Positions 46,303-55,465 of a stretch of DNA of 64,000 nt are shown one piece after another. The notes beneath the pieces are model-generated. The model saw only the letters and a program-made list of their open reading frames with translations. It searched no databases and was not told where the DNA came from. Origin of the DNA: an uncultured Tidjanibacter sp. (GTDB lineage: Bacteria > Bacteroidota > Bacteroidia > Bacteroidales > Rikenellaceae); assembly GCA_947852905.1 (NCBI GenBank), contig CANTVF010000004.1:186001-250000 (forward strand), given 5' to 3'. The translations under genes were made by a program, and so were the position numbers. Positions within the stretch are counted from its first letter, which is position 1. Each line of letters starts with the position of its first letter.

Positions 46303-47178
46303 TCATAGCCATACATCGACTATGGCCCAGTCGGCATCCCCGGAAACGGTTACGGGCACCTCATAACGTCGTCCGCCGTGAACGAACACTACCTCGGAAG
46401 GTACTTCGTCGCGGTCGAGTAGGATGACGTAAAATCCGTTCCGTCCCGTTTTATAACGCATTTTACCATTCACCGACACATCTACTCCGCAAACTCCCTG
46501 CTCTATGCCGCCGCACACACCTACAGCATACCCGAACAGGGCAAATTCGTTCCTGCCGAGAAATACGGGAGCATATTCGCCGACGAACTCGGACAGCGTT
46601 TCTTTCATCTCTCTCGCAGAAAAACCTATTTTGCGCCATCGCTTTTCAACTCCTTTCGCTATAGGATAAGGAAACGCATGCGCAGGATCGGCATTCATGT
46701 TCACATAGCACTGCAATCCGTAAATCTGGGCTTCGTTCCGCCTCACGGACAACCGGTCAGCAAACCATGCATATTCCAGATCGGATATTATTCCGCTCCG
46801 GAAAGCATCGTACACGAATCCGCGGTAACGTTCCTGTACATCCCCGTCCGAATGCTGAATTATGTAATACAACGCCGACAAGGAATCGTCCGACAAATCC
46901 GCCTCTCCGGAAAGGTATAAATCGAGTATGGGCAACGCAATGCGCCGATTGGTCTCATCGGTTACAGCCATCTCCTCATATAAAGGCAACAACACCTGCA
47001 AGTCGGCCACTCCGGCTTTCTGCAAACTGTCTATGCGTAATCTGATATCCTGATCGGCTGTGAACGCCCTCGCCAACACTTCTTCATAATCCGGTGCCGT
47101 ATTCTGGGCGGACGAAATGCCGCATATCGAAAAAGTCCACACGACCGCCAACGCCGCAATAAATCCATAACGCCCCAT
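46303..47178 (-). CDS. Exported protein with a DUF6624-like region
   Basis: A 291-residue protein with a signal peptide (MGRYGFIAALAVVWTFSICGISSAQ). The middle reads like the DUF6624 pattern: YYIIQHSDGDVQ, LEYAWFADRLSVRRNEAQIYGLQ, with the conserved H, D-R and Q-YG positions. The last 90 residues look like an additional beta domain (GVCGVDVSVNGKMRYKTGRNGFYVILLDRDEVPSEVVFVHGGRRYEVPV). The start at 47178 is used because the residues before it do not form a signal. The function is unknown. Confidence 0.65.
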   Translation of the reverse strand: MGRYGFIAALAVVWTFSICGISSAQNTAPDYEEVLARAFTADQDIRLRIDSLQKAGVADLQVLLPLYEEMAVTDETNRRIALPILDLYLSGEADLSDDSLSALYYIIQHSDGDVQERYRGFVYDAFRSGIISDLEYAWFADRLSVRRNEAQIYGLQCYVNMNADPAHAFPYPIAKGVEKRWRKIGFSAREMKETLSEFVGEYAPVFLGRNEFALFGYAVGVCGGIEQGVCGVDVSVNGKMRYKTGRNGFYVILLDRDEVPSEVVFVHGGRRYEVPVTVSGDADWAIVDVWL

Positions 47179-47517
47179 ATCCCGTAAGTATTTATGTAAA
47201 AATACTAATAAATCCGTATCGCATATCGAAAAATACGACATAATAAACCGTCTCGCACGATCGGTAGTCCGCCACGATACTCCCGATTCAGTACGCCGTA
47301 ACCACTAAGACGACATCCTCCACCGTATTACACATCCCGTCAGTCATTCTCCGAAAGAACTCTTTTACAACAGTAAAACGGACAATACGCTCCAATCACA
47401 TAATGAATACCATAGCAAATTATTCACTCTTGCCATCTTCTATAATCCCAGCGATTATACCATACGTACCTCAACGCAATAATCGCAGAAACAACCGTAA
47501 GAACTTCCGGATAAAAC
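47179..47517. other. Gene-free divergent/convergent spacer
   Basis: AT-rich, with no protein-like frame, repeat or clear promoter. It ends at the terminator of the next minus-strand gene. Confidence 0.5.
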
Positions 47518-47548
47518 AACCGCCGCGCCCTATTCAGGCGCGGCGGTT
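47518..47548 (-). terminator. Terminator of the coiled-coil protein gene
   Basis: AACCGCCGCGCC pairs with GGCGCGGCGGTT and is followed on the minus strand by GTTTTATCC. It lies about 60 bases after the stop codon. Confidence 0.85.
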
Positions 47549-47607
47549 ATAATTCGATTCTCTAAAGGAACCGCAGAATAATCTGCGGAAACGAAACCTG
47601 CAACCGG

Positions 47608-48504
47608 CTATTTAAGATACGATTCGGAAGTTCCGATCATATATCCGTCCATGAATATCTCGACCTTATAAGTACCGCCTGTAATGCCGGCACCATTGTA
47701 ATAAAGACCGACTTCCAGATCCTTGTTCTGATAATCTATTTCGCGGACAGCCGAATAGGTCAGCTTGTCGCCCTCGAAATCGAACAAAGATTCTATGTCG
47801 CCAGCCAGCACATAGCCGTCCGGCCCCGTGATGCGTACATAAACGTTCCTTTCGCCGGGAGTAGCCAGATCGTTGGCTGTAAGAGTAAATTCGACGAGCA
47901 GACGCACTGCACGCGACGCACGCGGCACTTCACGGTCGTTGCTGTTAAGTGCTACGAGTTTGATATCCCTCGCTCTTATTATAGCACCCACTTTCACCTT
48001 GTTGGAAAGTTCGGAAGCCTTTTCCTCGGCAGCCTGCGCACGCAGACGTTCGTTGTTCACCTGCTGACGGAAAGCGACGTTCTCTTCCGTAAGGCTACGG
48101 TTGAGCTGATTGAGAGAATCTATCTGACGCACATAATTGCGCATGATCTCACGCATGGTACCGAGTTCCCTCTCGTACTTGCGTATCTTGGCGTAATTGA
48201 GGTTGCGTTCACTCTGAAGTTTTTCCATAAGCGAATCGGCCCGACGACGCTCTAAGCCGAGATTGTAGCTTATGGAATCGTTATCCACATGCAGATTGTC
48301 GAGATCGGTTATGAGAGAATTGATATTCTCCTGCAACACGACCTTTTCGGCCTGGGCTTCCGCCTTGAGGTTGCGCACCTGCCTGAAATAGATTATCGCG
48401 AGAACTCCCAGAACGACAACGAGCAATACGATTACGATCTGGTAACCCCTTATCGACTTGGACGTGCGGTCGGGAGTATTCTCTGTGTTGTTGTACTCTG
48501 CCAT
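47608..48504 (-). CDS. Inner-membrane anchored coiled-coil protein, family not recognised
   Basis: A 298-residue protein. A short hydrophilic N-terminus is followed by a TM helix (IVIVLLVVVLGVLAIIYF, about 23-40), a long coiled coil (roughly 42-175, heptad-rich with repeated leucines) and a C-terminal beta domain (KVKVGAIIRARDIKLVALNSNDREVPRASRAVRLLVEFTLTAN split into strands, ending FMDGYMIGTSESYLK). The layout suggests a membrane-anchored stalk holding a sensor or binding domain in the periplasm. No family was recognised and the neighbours give no hint. Confidence 0.7.
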   Translation of the reverse strand: MAEYNNTENTPDRTSKSIRGYQIVIVLLVVVLGVLAIIYFRQVRNLKAEAQAEKVVLQENINSLITDLDNLHVDNDSISYNLGLERRRADSLMEKLQSERNLNYAKIRKYERELGTMREIMRNYVRQIDSLNQLNRSLTEENVAFRQQVNNERLRAQAAEEKASELSNKVKVGAIIRARDIKLVALNSNDREVPRASRAVRLLVEFTLTANDLATPGERNVYVRITGPDGYVLAGDIESLFDFEGDKLTYSAVREIDYQNKDLEVGLYYNGAGITGGTYKVEIFMDGYMIGTSESYLK

Positions 48505-48557
48505 AATTATTATTGATTTAAGTTAACGTTATACTCCTTGTTATATCAACATCAATG

Positions 48558-48565
48558 CAAATATA
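48558..48565 (-). promoter_or_regulatory. -7 box for the coiled-coil protein gene
   Basis: TATATTTG on the minus strand, about 55 bases before the start codon. Confidence 0.4.
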
Positions 48566-48579
48566 ACATAAATAATATA

Positions 48580-49398
48580 TCATATCGCACTGTCATCATA
48601 TAAAAGTCCGTCATACCCCGTAAGTCGCGCCCGAACGCTTCCGACTCTCAACGGCGACTCAAGGAAAACAGGCACCTTGTTACTGTCGTCGGAAATCCAT
48701 ATGAAAAACTCGCTGCCATCCTCGAAACTGTCGGCATCGTCGTTCACGAGCTGACACGAGAACTTCAACGTCCTGATCCGTCCGAGTCCCGGTACCTTAC
48801 GCACCTCGCGGCCGTAATACTTGTATTTCACATACTGCACCCTATCTTTAAGCAACAGGGCAAGCGTGCGCTCCTCGCCGGGAGTATAGGCCGATATATC
48901 GTGCATTCGGAGATTGTAGAACAGCGACACGCCGTCCATCGCCCCCTCTACGAGTTCCACAACCGACTCTACCGGCGTCTTGCGTTTGTTATGATTACGG
49001 TAGCTGTTGAAAGATGTCATTCCGTCCCAGTCGTACAGAAACTGACTCGAAAAACGATAATCGCCTTCGAGCAACTGCGCACTGGCTTTCACCGGCAGCA
49101 TATCCGATTTGCGCAACCAGCTTTCATAACGGTCGTCGAGTTCATAGAACCACCGGAATACGCCTTTCACCGTGGCGCGGGCGCTGATACGGTATGTCTC
49201 TATGCCGTCCACCTCGTCGTCGTAAATGTTCATCTCCACGTCACCCATATCAGTATTGGGCCACAGCGTCGCCCGGTAACTGACCGTATATTTCAACCGT
49301 TCCCCTGCCGCAAAAGCGGGCATCAGACTGTCGTTCTGGGCATACGCGCCCGAGCAGACAGCCATTGCGACAAAGAACAAAACCATTTTCCCGACCAT
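48580..49398 (-). CDS. DUF3108 family exported protein
   Basis: A 272-residue exported protein with a signal peptide (MVGKMVLFFVAMAVCSGAYAQ). It has the DUF3108 pattern: AGERLKYTVSYRATLWPNTDMGDVEM, TYRISARATVKGVFRWFYELDDRYESWLR and WISDDSNKVPVFLESPLRVGSVRARLTGY. The family is thought to be periplasmic with a beta fold; the role is unknown. It is close to recG but transcribed separately. Confidence 0.85.
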   Translation of the reverse strand: MVGKMVLFFVAMAVCSGAYAQNDSLMPAFAAGERLKYTVSYRATLWPNTDMGDVEMNIYDDEVDGIETYRISARATVKGVFRWFYELDDRYESWLRKSDMLPVKASAQLLEGDYRFSSQFLYDWDGMTSFNSYRNHNKRKTPVESVVELVEGAMDGVSLFYNLRMHDISAYTPGEERTLALLLKDRVQYVKYKYYGREVRKVPGLGRIRTLKFSCQLVNDDADSFEDGSEFFIWISDDSNKVPVFLESPLRVGSVRARLTGYDGLLYDDSAI

Positions 49399-49544
49399 AT
49401 CTTACTTCTTTTTTATCCGTCGCGACACACACCGAACATGTGCCGAACGGCAAAACCATATTACAAGATAACGATTTTCCCAACCGGTGAAACACCGGAC
49501 CCGAAAATTTAATCGTTCCGCAACACCGCGACACTCCATGCCGC

Positions 49545-51656
49545 TCAGGAGATCATGCCGAAATCTACACCGCCGTGATTTTCATACCTGCGGCGCAACG
49601 CGGCGAGCAATCTGTTTTGCGGCTGCTGCAATGCGCTGTCTTCGGACAGAATCTCTCCCGCCACCCTACGCGCATATTCTATGATAGCGGTATCGTGCGC
49701 CAGCGATGCGATTTTGAGTTCAAAAGCCGTGCCGCTTTGTTGGGTACCCGATATATCGCCAGCCCCGCGCAGCTTCAGGTCGAGTTCCGACAACCGGAAC
49801 CCGTCGTTGGTCTCCACCATGGCATCGAGACGGGCACGCGCCTCTCGCGACAACTTGTCGCCGCTCATCAATATGCAGTACGACTGTTCGGCTCCGCGCC
49901 CAACACGCCCACGCAACTGGTGCAGCTGCGACAGCCCGAAACGTTCCGCACTCTCTATCACCATAACCGTGGCATTGGGCACATCCACACCGACCTCTAT
50001 AACGGACGTGGCGACCATAATCTGCGTCTCGCCGTCCTTGAACGCGCGCATTCCCTCGTTTTTCTCCTCGGACGACAACTTGCCGTGCACTACGGACAGG
50101 CGGTATTCCGGCAATGGAAATTCGCGCGACATGGTCTCGAATCCGTCGTACAGATCCTTATAATCCATCTTCTCCGACTCCTTGATGAGCGGATAGACAA
50201 CATATACCTGACGCCCCTTGGCTATTTCGCTGCGCAGGAATCCGAACAGTTTCATTCGCTGCGAGTCGTACAGGTGACGCGTAAGTATCGGTTTACGTCC
50301 CGGCGGCAGTTCGTCTATGACCGATACGTCCAGATCGCCGTACAGCGTCATGGCCAACGTTCGCGGAATAGGCGTAGCCGTCATGACAAGAATATGCGGC
50401 GGAACGCTGTTTTTGGTCCACATGCGCGCCCTCTGCTCCACACCGAAACGGTGCTGTTCGTCTATCACCACGAGTCCGAGATTATCGAAACGTACCCTGT
50501 CTTCCAGAAGTGCATGTGTCCCGATCAGTATGTGCATCCGCCCGTCGGCAAGGCGGGCGAGTATGTCGTCGCGCTCCTTTTTCTTGGTGGATCCGGTCAG
50601 CACACCGACCGATATTCCCAACCCCTCGACCATGCGGGACACCGAAGCGAAATGCTGGCGGGCGAGAATCTCGGTCGGAACCATCATGCAAGACTGAAAA
50701 CCGTTGTCGGCCGCCAGCAACATGGCCATCAACGCCACGAGCGTCTTGCCGCTACCCACATCGCCCTGCAGGAGACGATTCATCTGGTGCCCGGTAACGG
50801 TATCTGCACGAATCTCCCTGACGACTCTTTTCTGCGCTCCGGTCAACTCGAAAGGCAGCCTTTCGTTATAAAACCCGTTGAAGAAAGTTCCCACGCGAGG
50901 AAAATAAAATCCATTCTCGGCCGTAGTACGCGTCGCCCTACGGGAGAGGATCGATAGCTGTATGCCGAGCAATTCCTCGAATTTCAGCCTGTACTCGGCC
51001 CGACGCAACGCCTCCTGATTCTGCGGGAAATGTATATTGTACAAAGCCTCTCGCAACGGCATCAATCCGGCCGACTCCAATATACCGGACGGGAGAGTCT
51101 CCGTTATATACCCTTCAACCTGTTCCCACATATTGCAGACCAGATTGTAAATGCCTTTTGACCCCAGCTGCACTCCGGAGAGCTTTTCGGTCGTGCTGTA
51201 CACGCCCTGCAAACCTCCCGACGGTCTGTTAGCGAGCCGTGCGACGAGATCCATTTCGGGATGTACGAACGACAATTCGTTACGGAACAATGTCGGCCGC
51301 CCGAACACGAGATACTCCTTGCCGGGCTCTATACGCTTCTCTATCCACTTGGCGCCTTGGAACCACACCAGATCGGCGCTCCCGGAGCCGTCCGACACCG
51401 TCACACGCAACCTCTGCTTGCGTCCCTGTCCTTCGTAAGCCATACCCGTCACACGTCCCTTGACCTGAATGTATGCCGGAGCATCTCCCCCCACGTCGCC
51501 TATACGGTAAACCTTGGTGCGGTCTACATACCTGAAAGGAAAATAGTAGAGCAGATCGCCGAAGGTGCGTATGCCGAGCTCCTTTTCCAACAGCGCGGCA
51601 CGCCTTTCGCCGACACCGGAAAGATATTTTATGTCATATTCGAGTGCGGTAGCCAT
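49545..51656 (-). CDS. recG: ATP-dependent DNA helicase RecG
   Basis: A 703-residue helicase that reverses stalled replication forks and processes Holliday junctions. An N-terminal wedge/OB region (YIQVKGRVTGMAYEGQGRKQRLRVTVSDGSGSADLVWFQG split over strands) precedes the SF2 motor: motif I LLQGDVGSGKTLVALMA, motif II VIDEQHRFGVEQRARM, motif III MTATPIPRTLAMTLYGD, then GVDVPNATVMVIESAERFGLSQLHQLRGRVGR. Length is normal. A TATTTTTG box lies at 51675-51682, just before the start codon. Confidence 0.97.
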   Translation of the reverse strand: MATALEYDIKYLSGVGERRAALLEKELGIRTFGDLLYYFPFRYVDRTKVYRIGDVGGDAPAYIQVKGRVTGMAYEGQGRKQRLRVTVSDGSGSADLVWFQGAKWIEKRIEPGKEYLVFGRPTLFRNELSFVHPEMDLVARLANRPSGGLQGVYSTTEKLSGVQLGSKGIYNLVCNMWEQVEGYITETLPSGILESAGLMPLREALYNIHFPQNQEALRRAEYRLKFEELLGIQLSILSRRATRTTAENGFYFPRVGTFFNGFYNERLPFELTGAQKRVVREIRADTVTGHQMNRLLQGDVGSGKTLVALMAMLLAADNGFQSCMMVPTEILARQHFASVSRMVEGLGISVGVLTGSTKKKERDDILARLADGRMHILIGTHALLEDRVRFDNLGLVVIDEQHRFGVEQRARMWTKNSVPPHILVMTATPIPRTLAMTLYGDLDVSVIDELPPGRKPILTRHLYDSQRMKLFGFLRSEIAKGRQVYVVYPLIKESEKMDYKDLYDGFETMSREFPLPEYRLSVVHGKLSSEEKNEGMRAFKDGETQIMVATSVIEVGVDVPNATVMVIESAERFGLSQLHQLRGRVGRGAEQSYCILMSGDKLSREARARLDAMVETNDGFRLSELDLKLRGAGDISGTQQSGTAFELKIASLAHDTAIIEYARRVAGEILSEDSALQQPQNRLLAALRRRYENHGGVDFGMIS

Positions 51657-51674
51657 AAGCCATGTTTACGATAC

Positions 51675-51682
51675 CAAAAATA
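51675..51682 (-). promoter_or_regulatory. -7 box for recG
   Basis: TATTTTTG on the minus strand matches TAnnTTTG. Its predicted start point gives a leader of only about 12 bases before the recG start codon. It is arranged back to back with the ispG box. Confidence 0.4.
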
Positions 51683-51789
51683 ATAAGAATTTCCGGAAAG
51701 TCCCCAACGCCGCCTTCCGGCTCTTCCCGAGGCCGCAGCGACAACGGAGATTTCCGCAACTGTAGCTTACGCTTCTGCGGCTTTTTGCC

Positions 51790-51797
51790 TACATTTG
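51790..51797 (+). promoter_or_regulatory. -7 box for ispG
   Basis: TACATTTG matches TAnnTTTG, about 40 bases before the ATG at 51836. Confidence 0.5.
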
Positions 51798-51835
51798 CAT
51801 TGTCGGCGCGAAGCCGGCCTAAACCGTACGAAACC

Positions 51836-53434
51836 ATGGACGAAAACAAAAACGACATACCCGAAAGCGCATGGTGGGACGCCGTCCGCCCCGCCCGCCG
51901 CACGAGCGACGAGGTGAAAATAGGTCCGGTCATGATAGGCGGCACCAATCCCGTGGCCGTGCAATCCATGACAGACCGCAATACCAACGACACCGATGCG
52001 TGCATAGAACAGATAACCCGCATAAGGAAAGCCGGCGGTCGCATAGTCAGGCTGACGACGCAGGGTATGCGCGAGGCCGAGAACATGCGGATCATAGCCG
52101 GCCGAGTCCGGGAAGAAATGCCCGACGTAGCGCTGGTAGCCGACGTACACTTCATACCGCAAGTGGCCTACGCGGTAGCCGACCATGTAGACAAGGTACG
52201 CATCAACCCCGGCAACTATAACGACAAGGGGGGCAGTTTCGACGCCCTGCTGAAAAAATGCCGTAGACTGGGTGTCGCATTACGAATAGGAGTCAACCAC
52301 GGCTCGCTCTCGGAAAAGATGGTCACTCTTTACGGAGATACGCCGCGCGGCATGGTGGAGTCGGCCATGGAATTTCTGCGCGAATGCCGCCGGGCAGGTT
52401 TCGGCGACGTGGTCATATCCATGAAATCGAGCAACACACGTGTCATGGTACACGCCTACCGGATGCTCGTGGCAGCCATGTACGCCGAGGGAATGCGTTA
52501 TCCGCTTCATTTGGGTGTAACCGAAGCCGGCAACGGCATGGAAGGACGCATAAAATCGGCGGTCGGCATAGGCGCGCTGATGAACGACGGAGTAGGCGAT
52601 ACCATAAGAGTATCGCTCACCGAGCCTCCCGAAAACGAAATTCCCGTAGCCGAAGCTCTTGCGGATTACTTTGCCGGACGATACTCTCACGGCAGTGAAA
52701 CGAATGACGTAAGGCAGGAGGCCGCCGGCCTGTTCTCTCCGTTCGAATACAGACGCAGAGAGACGACACGAGAGGGCAATATCGGCGGAGGCCAGCCGCC
52801 GGTACTGTATTCCGAACTCGACGAGCGGCAGATGCAGTCGCTGCGAAACGGCGGAATAGCGGAAATAACGGCCGAAGGCGACGACCCGGTCGCCATATGG
52901 CGCAGCGCATTGGCCGAAGCCGCACGGCACGGAGACAGGCGTCCCGTAATACTTCACCGCAGATACGACGAAACCGATTCCATGACGGTCGCCCTGCATG
53001 CGGCAGCCGATTTCGGCGTCATGTTCATAGACGGACTGGCCGACGGCATACATATAGAAAGTCCCTGCGGTACGGAGACGAACGACCACATAGCGCTCGA
53101 CATATTGCAGGCAGCCCGTGCCCGAATGAGCAAGACGGAATTCATCTCCTGCCCCGGTTGCGGACGTACGTTATACTCATTGCACGATACTATCAATACG
53201 GTCAAAGCCCGCATGTCGCACCTGAAAGGGCTGAAGATAGGAATCATGGGGTGCATAGTAAACGGTCCCGGCGAGATGGCCGACGCCGATTACGGATACG
53301 TGGGTGCAGCTCCGGGACGCATATCCCTGTACCGCGGACGCGAACTCGTACGCCGCAACATACCACAGGAAGAAGCCCTCGACACCCTGATAGAACTCAT
53401 CAAGGCGGACGGACGCTGGACTGAACCCGAATAA
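51836..53434 (+). CDS. ispG: 4-hydroxy-3-methylbut-2-enyl diphosphate synthase (IspG), long form
   Basis: Catalyses the penultimate step of the MEP isoprenoid pathway with a 4Fe-4S cluster. The 532-residue protein has the N-terminal TIM barrel (VKIGPVMIGGTNPVAVQSMTDRNTNDTD, VNHGSLSEKM, MKSSNTRVMVHAYRML), an inserted middle domain found in the Bacteroidota, chlamydial and plant forms, and a C-terminal domain with cluster cysteines in SCPGCGRTL and GIMGCIVNGPGEM. The open frame begins at 51662, but the ATG at 51836 lies just past a promoter box and gives the family N-terminus. It is divergent from recG. Confidence 0.95.
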   Translation: MDENKNDIPESAWWDAVRPARRTSDEVKIGPVMIGGTNPVAVQSMTDRNTNDTDACIEQITRIRKAGGRIVRLTTQGMREAENMRIIAGRVREEMPDVALVADVHFIPQVAYAVADHVDKVRINPGNYNDKGGSFDALLKKCRRLGVALRIGVNHGSLSEKMVTLYGDTPRGMVESAMEFLRECRRAGFGDVVISMKSSNTRVMVHAYRMLVAAMYAEGMRYPLHLGVTEAGNGMEGRIKSAVGIGALMNDGVGDTIRVSLTEPPENEIPVAEALADYFAGRYSHGSETNDVRQEAAGLFSPFEYRRRETTREGNIGGGQPPVLYSELDERQMQSLRNGGIAEITAEGDDPVAIWRSALAEAARHGDRRPVILHRRYDETDSMTVALHAAADFGVMFIDGLADGIHIESPCGTETNDHIALDILQAARARMSKTEFISCPGCGRTLYSLHDTINTVKARMSHLKGLKIGIMGCIVNGPGEMADADYGYVGAAPGRISLYRGRELVRRNIPQEEALDTLIELIKADGRWTEPE

Positions 53435-53838
53435 TCCGCCCCGCGCAACAGAACGGAGCAATTTGAATATTGGAGACAGAAAAATTACTCCGCTCGCTGG
53501 CGGCGAGTAAAACGCGTATTTCCGGCAAATGCACGATACCGCATTCCGCACGATAATCGAGACTCATCCTACCGGTTCCGACCGCAACAGTCGTCTAAAA
53601 AACACGACCAGTACCGCCACTGTCGGCCAAACAGGATGTCAAACGGCTTTATAAAAATAGCAGATATATCGTCGGAATCGCCGACTTAACCCGGAATACG
53701 AATAAAAATAAAGCTGCTGCAGAGGAATAGACCTCTTCTCCGGACATGATATACTGAGACGGCATTCCGACAAACGACGAATTATAAGAAACGGCCCGCC
53801 GGACACGTAAGACTACGCACAACGAAACTCAAAATTAC
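53435..53838. other. Gene-free spacer between ispG and wbqC
   Basis: No protein-like frame, hairpin or known RNA is recognised in these 400 bases. Confidence 0.5.
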
Positions 53839-54459
53839 ATGACGATACTGCCGCTGACATATCTCGGAAATACCGAATATTTTTCCCTCCTGTTGCAGGA
53901 GGAGTGCGTCATAGACCTGTACGAACATTACATCAAACAGAGCTACCGCAACCGGTGCGAAATAATGACGGCGACAGGCACGGCCGCGCTTACCGTCAAC
54001 GTAGTAAAGGGAGGAAGCATAGTGAAACGTCCGGTCCGCGACATTCAGATAGATTACTCGAAACGCTGGCAACACCAGCATTGGACGGCCATAACCTCTG
54101 CTTACCGCAACTCCCCGTATTTCGACCATTACTGCGACCTGTTCGCACCGTTTTACGAAAAGCGTTTCCGGTTTCTGGCAGATCTCAACATACCGCTCGC
54201 CGAAACGATCGTCAAGATACTCGGCAGCCCCGGCTCCCTACGATTCAGCGATTCATACGTCGAGACATCCACAGGCGATACCGATCTGCGCGGAGCGTTC
54301 AAGCCTTCGGCGGATCGTACGCGAATGCCCCCTGCCACACACGAGTACCAGCAGGTATTCTCCGACCGGCAGCCGTTCGCACCCAATCTGTCGGTAATAG
54401 ACCTCATATTCTGCGAAGGTCCGGCCGCAGCGGACATACTGCGCGGATCGATAAGATAA
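53839..54459 (+). CDS. WbqC family protein
   Basis: A 206-residue protein with the WbqC pattern: LPLTYLGNTEYFSLLLQEECVIDLYEHYIKQSYRNRCEI at the N-terminus, then LTVNVVKG and RDIQIDYSKRWQHQHWTAITSAYRNSPYFDHYCD in the middle, and NLSVIDLIFCEGPAAADIL at the end. The family is linked to polysaccharide or nucleotide metabolism in other bacteria but its biochemistry is not established. The start at 53839 (MTILPLTYLG) matches the family. A bidirectional terminator follows. Confidence 0.85.
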   Translation: MTILPLTYLGNTEYFSLLLQEECVIDLYEHYIKQSYRNRCEIMTATGTAALTVNVVKGGSIVKRPVRDIQIDYSKRWQHQHWTAITSAYRNSPYFDHYCDLFAPFYEKRFRFLADLNIPLAETIVKILGSPGSLRFSDSYVETSTGDTDLRGAFKPSADRTRMPPATHEYQQVFSDRQPFAPNLSVIDLIFCEGPAAADILRGSIR

Positions 54460-54480
54460 ACATACCCAACCAAACATACA

Positions 54481-54520
54481 AAAGGCTACGCCCCATTTAA
54501 CTTTTGGTGGCGTAGCCTTT
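54481..54520. terminator. Bidirectional terminator after wbqC
   Basis: AAAGGCTACGCC pairs with GGCGTAGCCTTT around a 16-base loop. It lies between the convergent wbqC and beta-barrel genes. Confidence 0.8.
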
Positions 54521-54630
54521 ATCATATCGTCCGTATATCCGCCGTCATTACAAGTCCGGCAGACACACGACCGCTCTTACTATTCGCGAACAAACCGATC
54601 GCATGAACCGGCCTCCGTTCGCGACTACGA

Positions 54631-55266
54631 TCAGAACTTATAACCTATGCCGAAAGTGAAAGTGCCGAAATCGACGCCGACGCCGTAAGCCGCAATCTTT
54701 TCACCGGCACTACCTGCGAGCGCATAAAATCCGCCGATAGAAGCGTTGACGATCCAATGATCGTTGATCCTGCAATTAATTGCGGGCGCCACTGTCAATA
54801 ACGCGACATCCATCTGATTTGCAGTCACTTTAGTTTTATTTCCGCCCAAAATTTCAACATCCCTATCGGCGCGTCCCTGATAGCCTAAAAACCCTTCAAA
54901 GGAAACGAAGAATCTGTCAGACAAAGGCAAATAATAATTAATGTTAGCGCCTATCGTAAAGACATGCGTCCCGACACGAGTTTTGTATGTCTGATCGCCG
55001 CTGAAATTCGGAATTTTTTCACCTGTCCACTGATTGGAATATCCCAATGTTCCGCCGACTGACAACCGATCGTTCAAAAAATACTCGAACTCAGGTGCAA
55101 TGGAAATGAGATTTTGCGACGCTTTACCATCCTTATTCCCTATCCCCGAAGTATTGAGACCGATACTACCTTTCAGAAGCATATCGCCTTTGGAAAAACT
55201 CTGGGCGGATACCGAACAAACGGCTGCCACGGCAAAAATTACGGAAAGAATAAAAGTCTTTTTCAT
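54631..55266 (-). CDS. Outer-membrane beta-barrel protein, paralogue 1
   Basis: A 211-residue exported protein with signal peptide MKKTFILSVIFAVAAVCSVSAQ and an outer-membrane barrel of about eight strands, for example GDMLLKGSIGLNTSG, APEFEYFLNDRLSVGGTLGY and INYYLPLSDRFFVSFEGFLGYQG, ending FGTFTFGIGYKF with C-terminal Phe. It resembles OmpA/OmpW-like small barrels; the precise family is not recognised. The next gene upstream is a paralogue with the same layout. Its isoleucine codons are ATT/ATC rather than the ATA used around it. The ATG two codons upstream (55272) could also serve. Confidence 0.75.
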   Translation of the reverse strand: MKKTFILSVIFAVAAVCSVSAQSFSKGDMLLKGSIGLNTSGIGNKDGKASQNLISIAPEFEYFLNDRLSVGGTLGYSNQWTGEKIPNFSGDQTYKTRVGTHVFTIGANINYYLPLSDRFFVSFEGFLGYQGRADRDVEILGGNKTKVTANQMDVALLTVAPAINCRINDHWIVNASIGGFYALAGSAGEKIAAYGVGVDFGTFTFGIGYKF

Positions 55267-55311
55267 GTTCAAATATGTTTTAATGATTCGACTCCAAACA
55301 TTTATTCATAT

Positions 55312-55319
55312 CAAAGATA
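55312..55319 (-). promoter_or_regulatory. -7 box for beta-barrel paralogue 1
   Basis: TATCTTTG on the minus strand, about 46 bases before the start codon. No -33 element is clear. Confidence 0.45.
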
Positions 55320-55465
55320 AACAATTATTCTTTATCCGTTGCGATTTTCCGCAGCAATGTTCAAACATCCTATCAGTTTCGTCGCGGGATCCGTTCCTGC
55401 ACCGACGACGTACACCGCAACAAGGCATCGCTCGTGCAGTTACGAGACCCTACGGCTACGCCTTG

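Noticed and set aside
51662..51835. N-terminal extension of IspG from the first ATG
   Set aside because: The ispG promoter box lies inside this stretch and the translated residues do not resemble the family.
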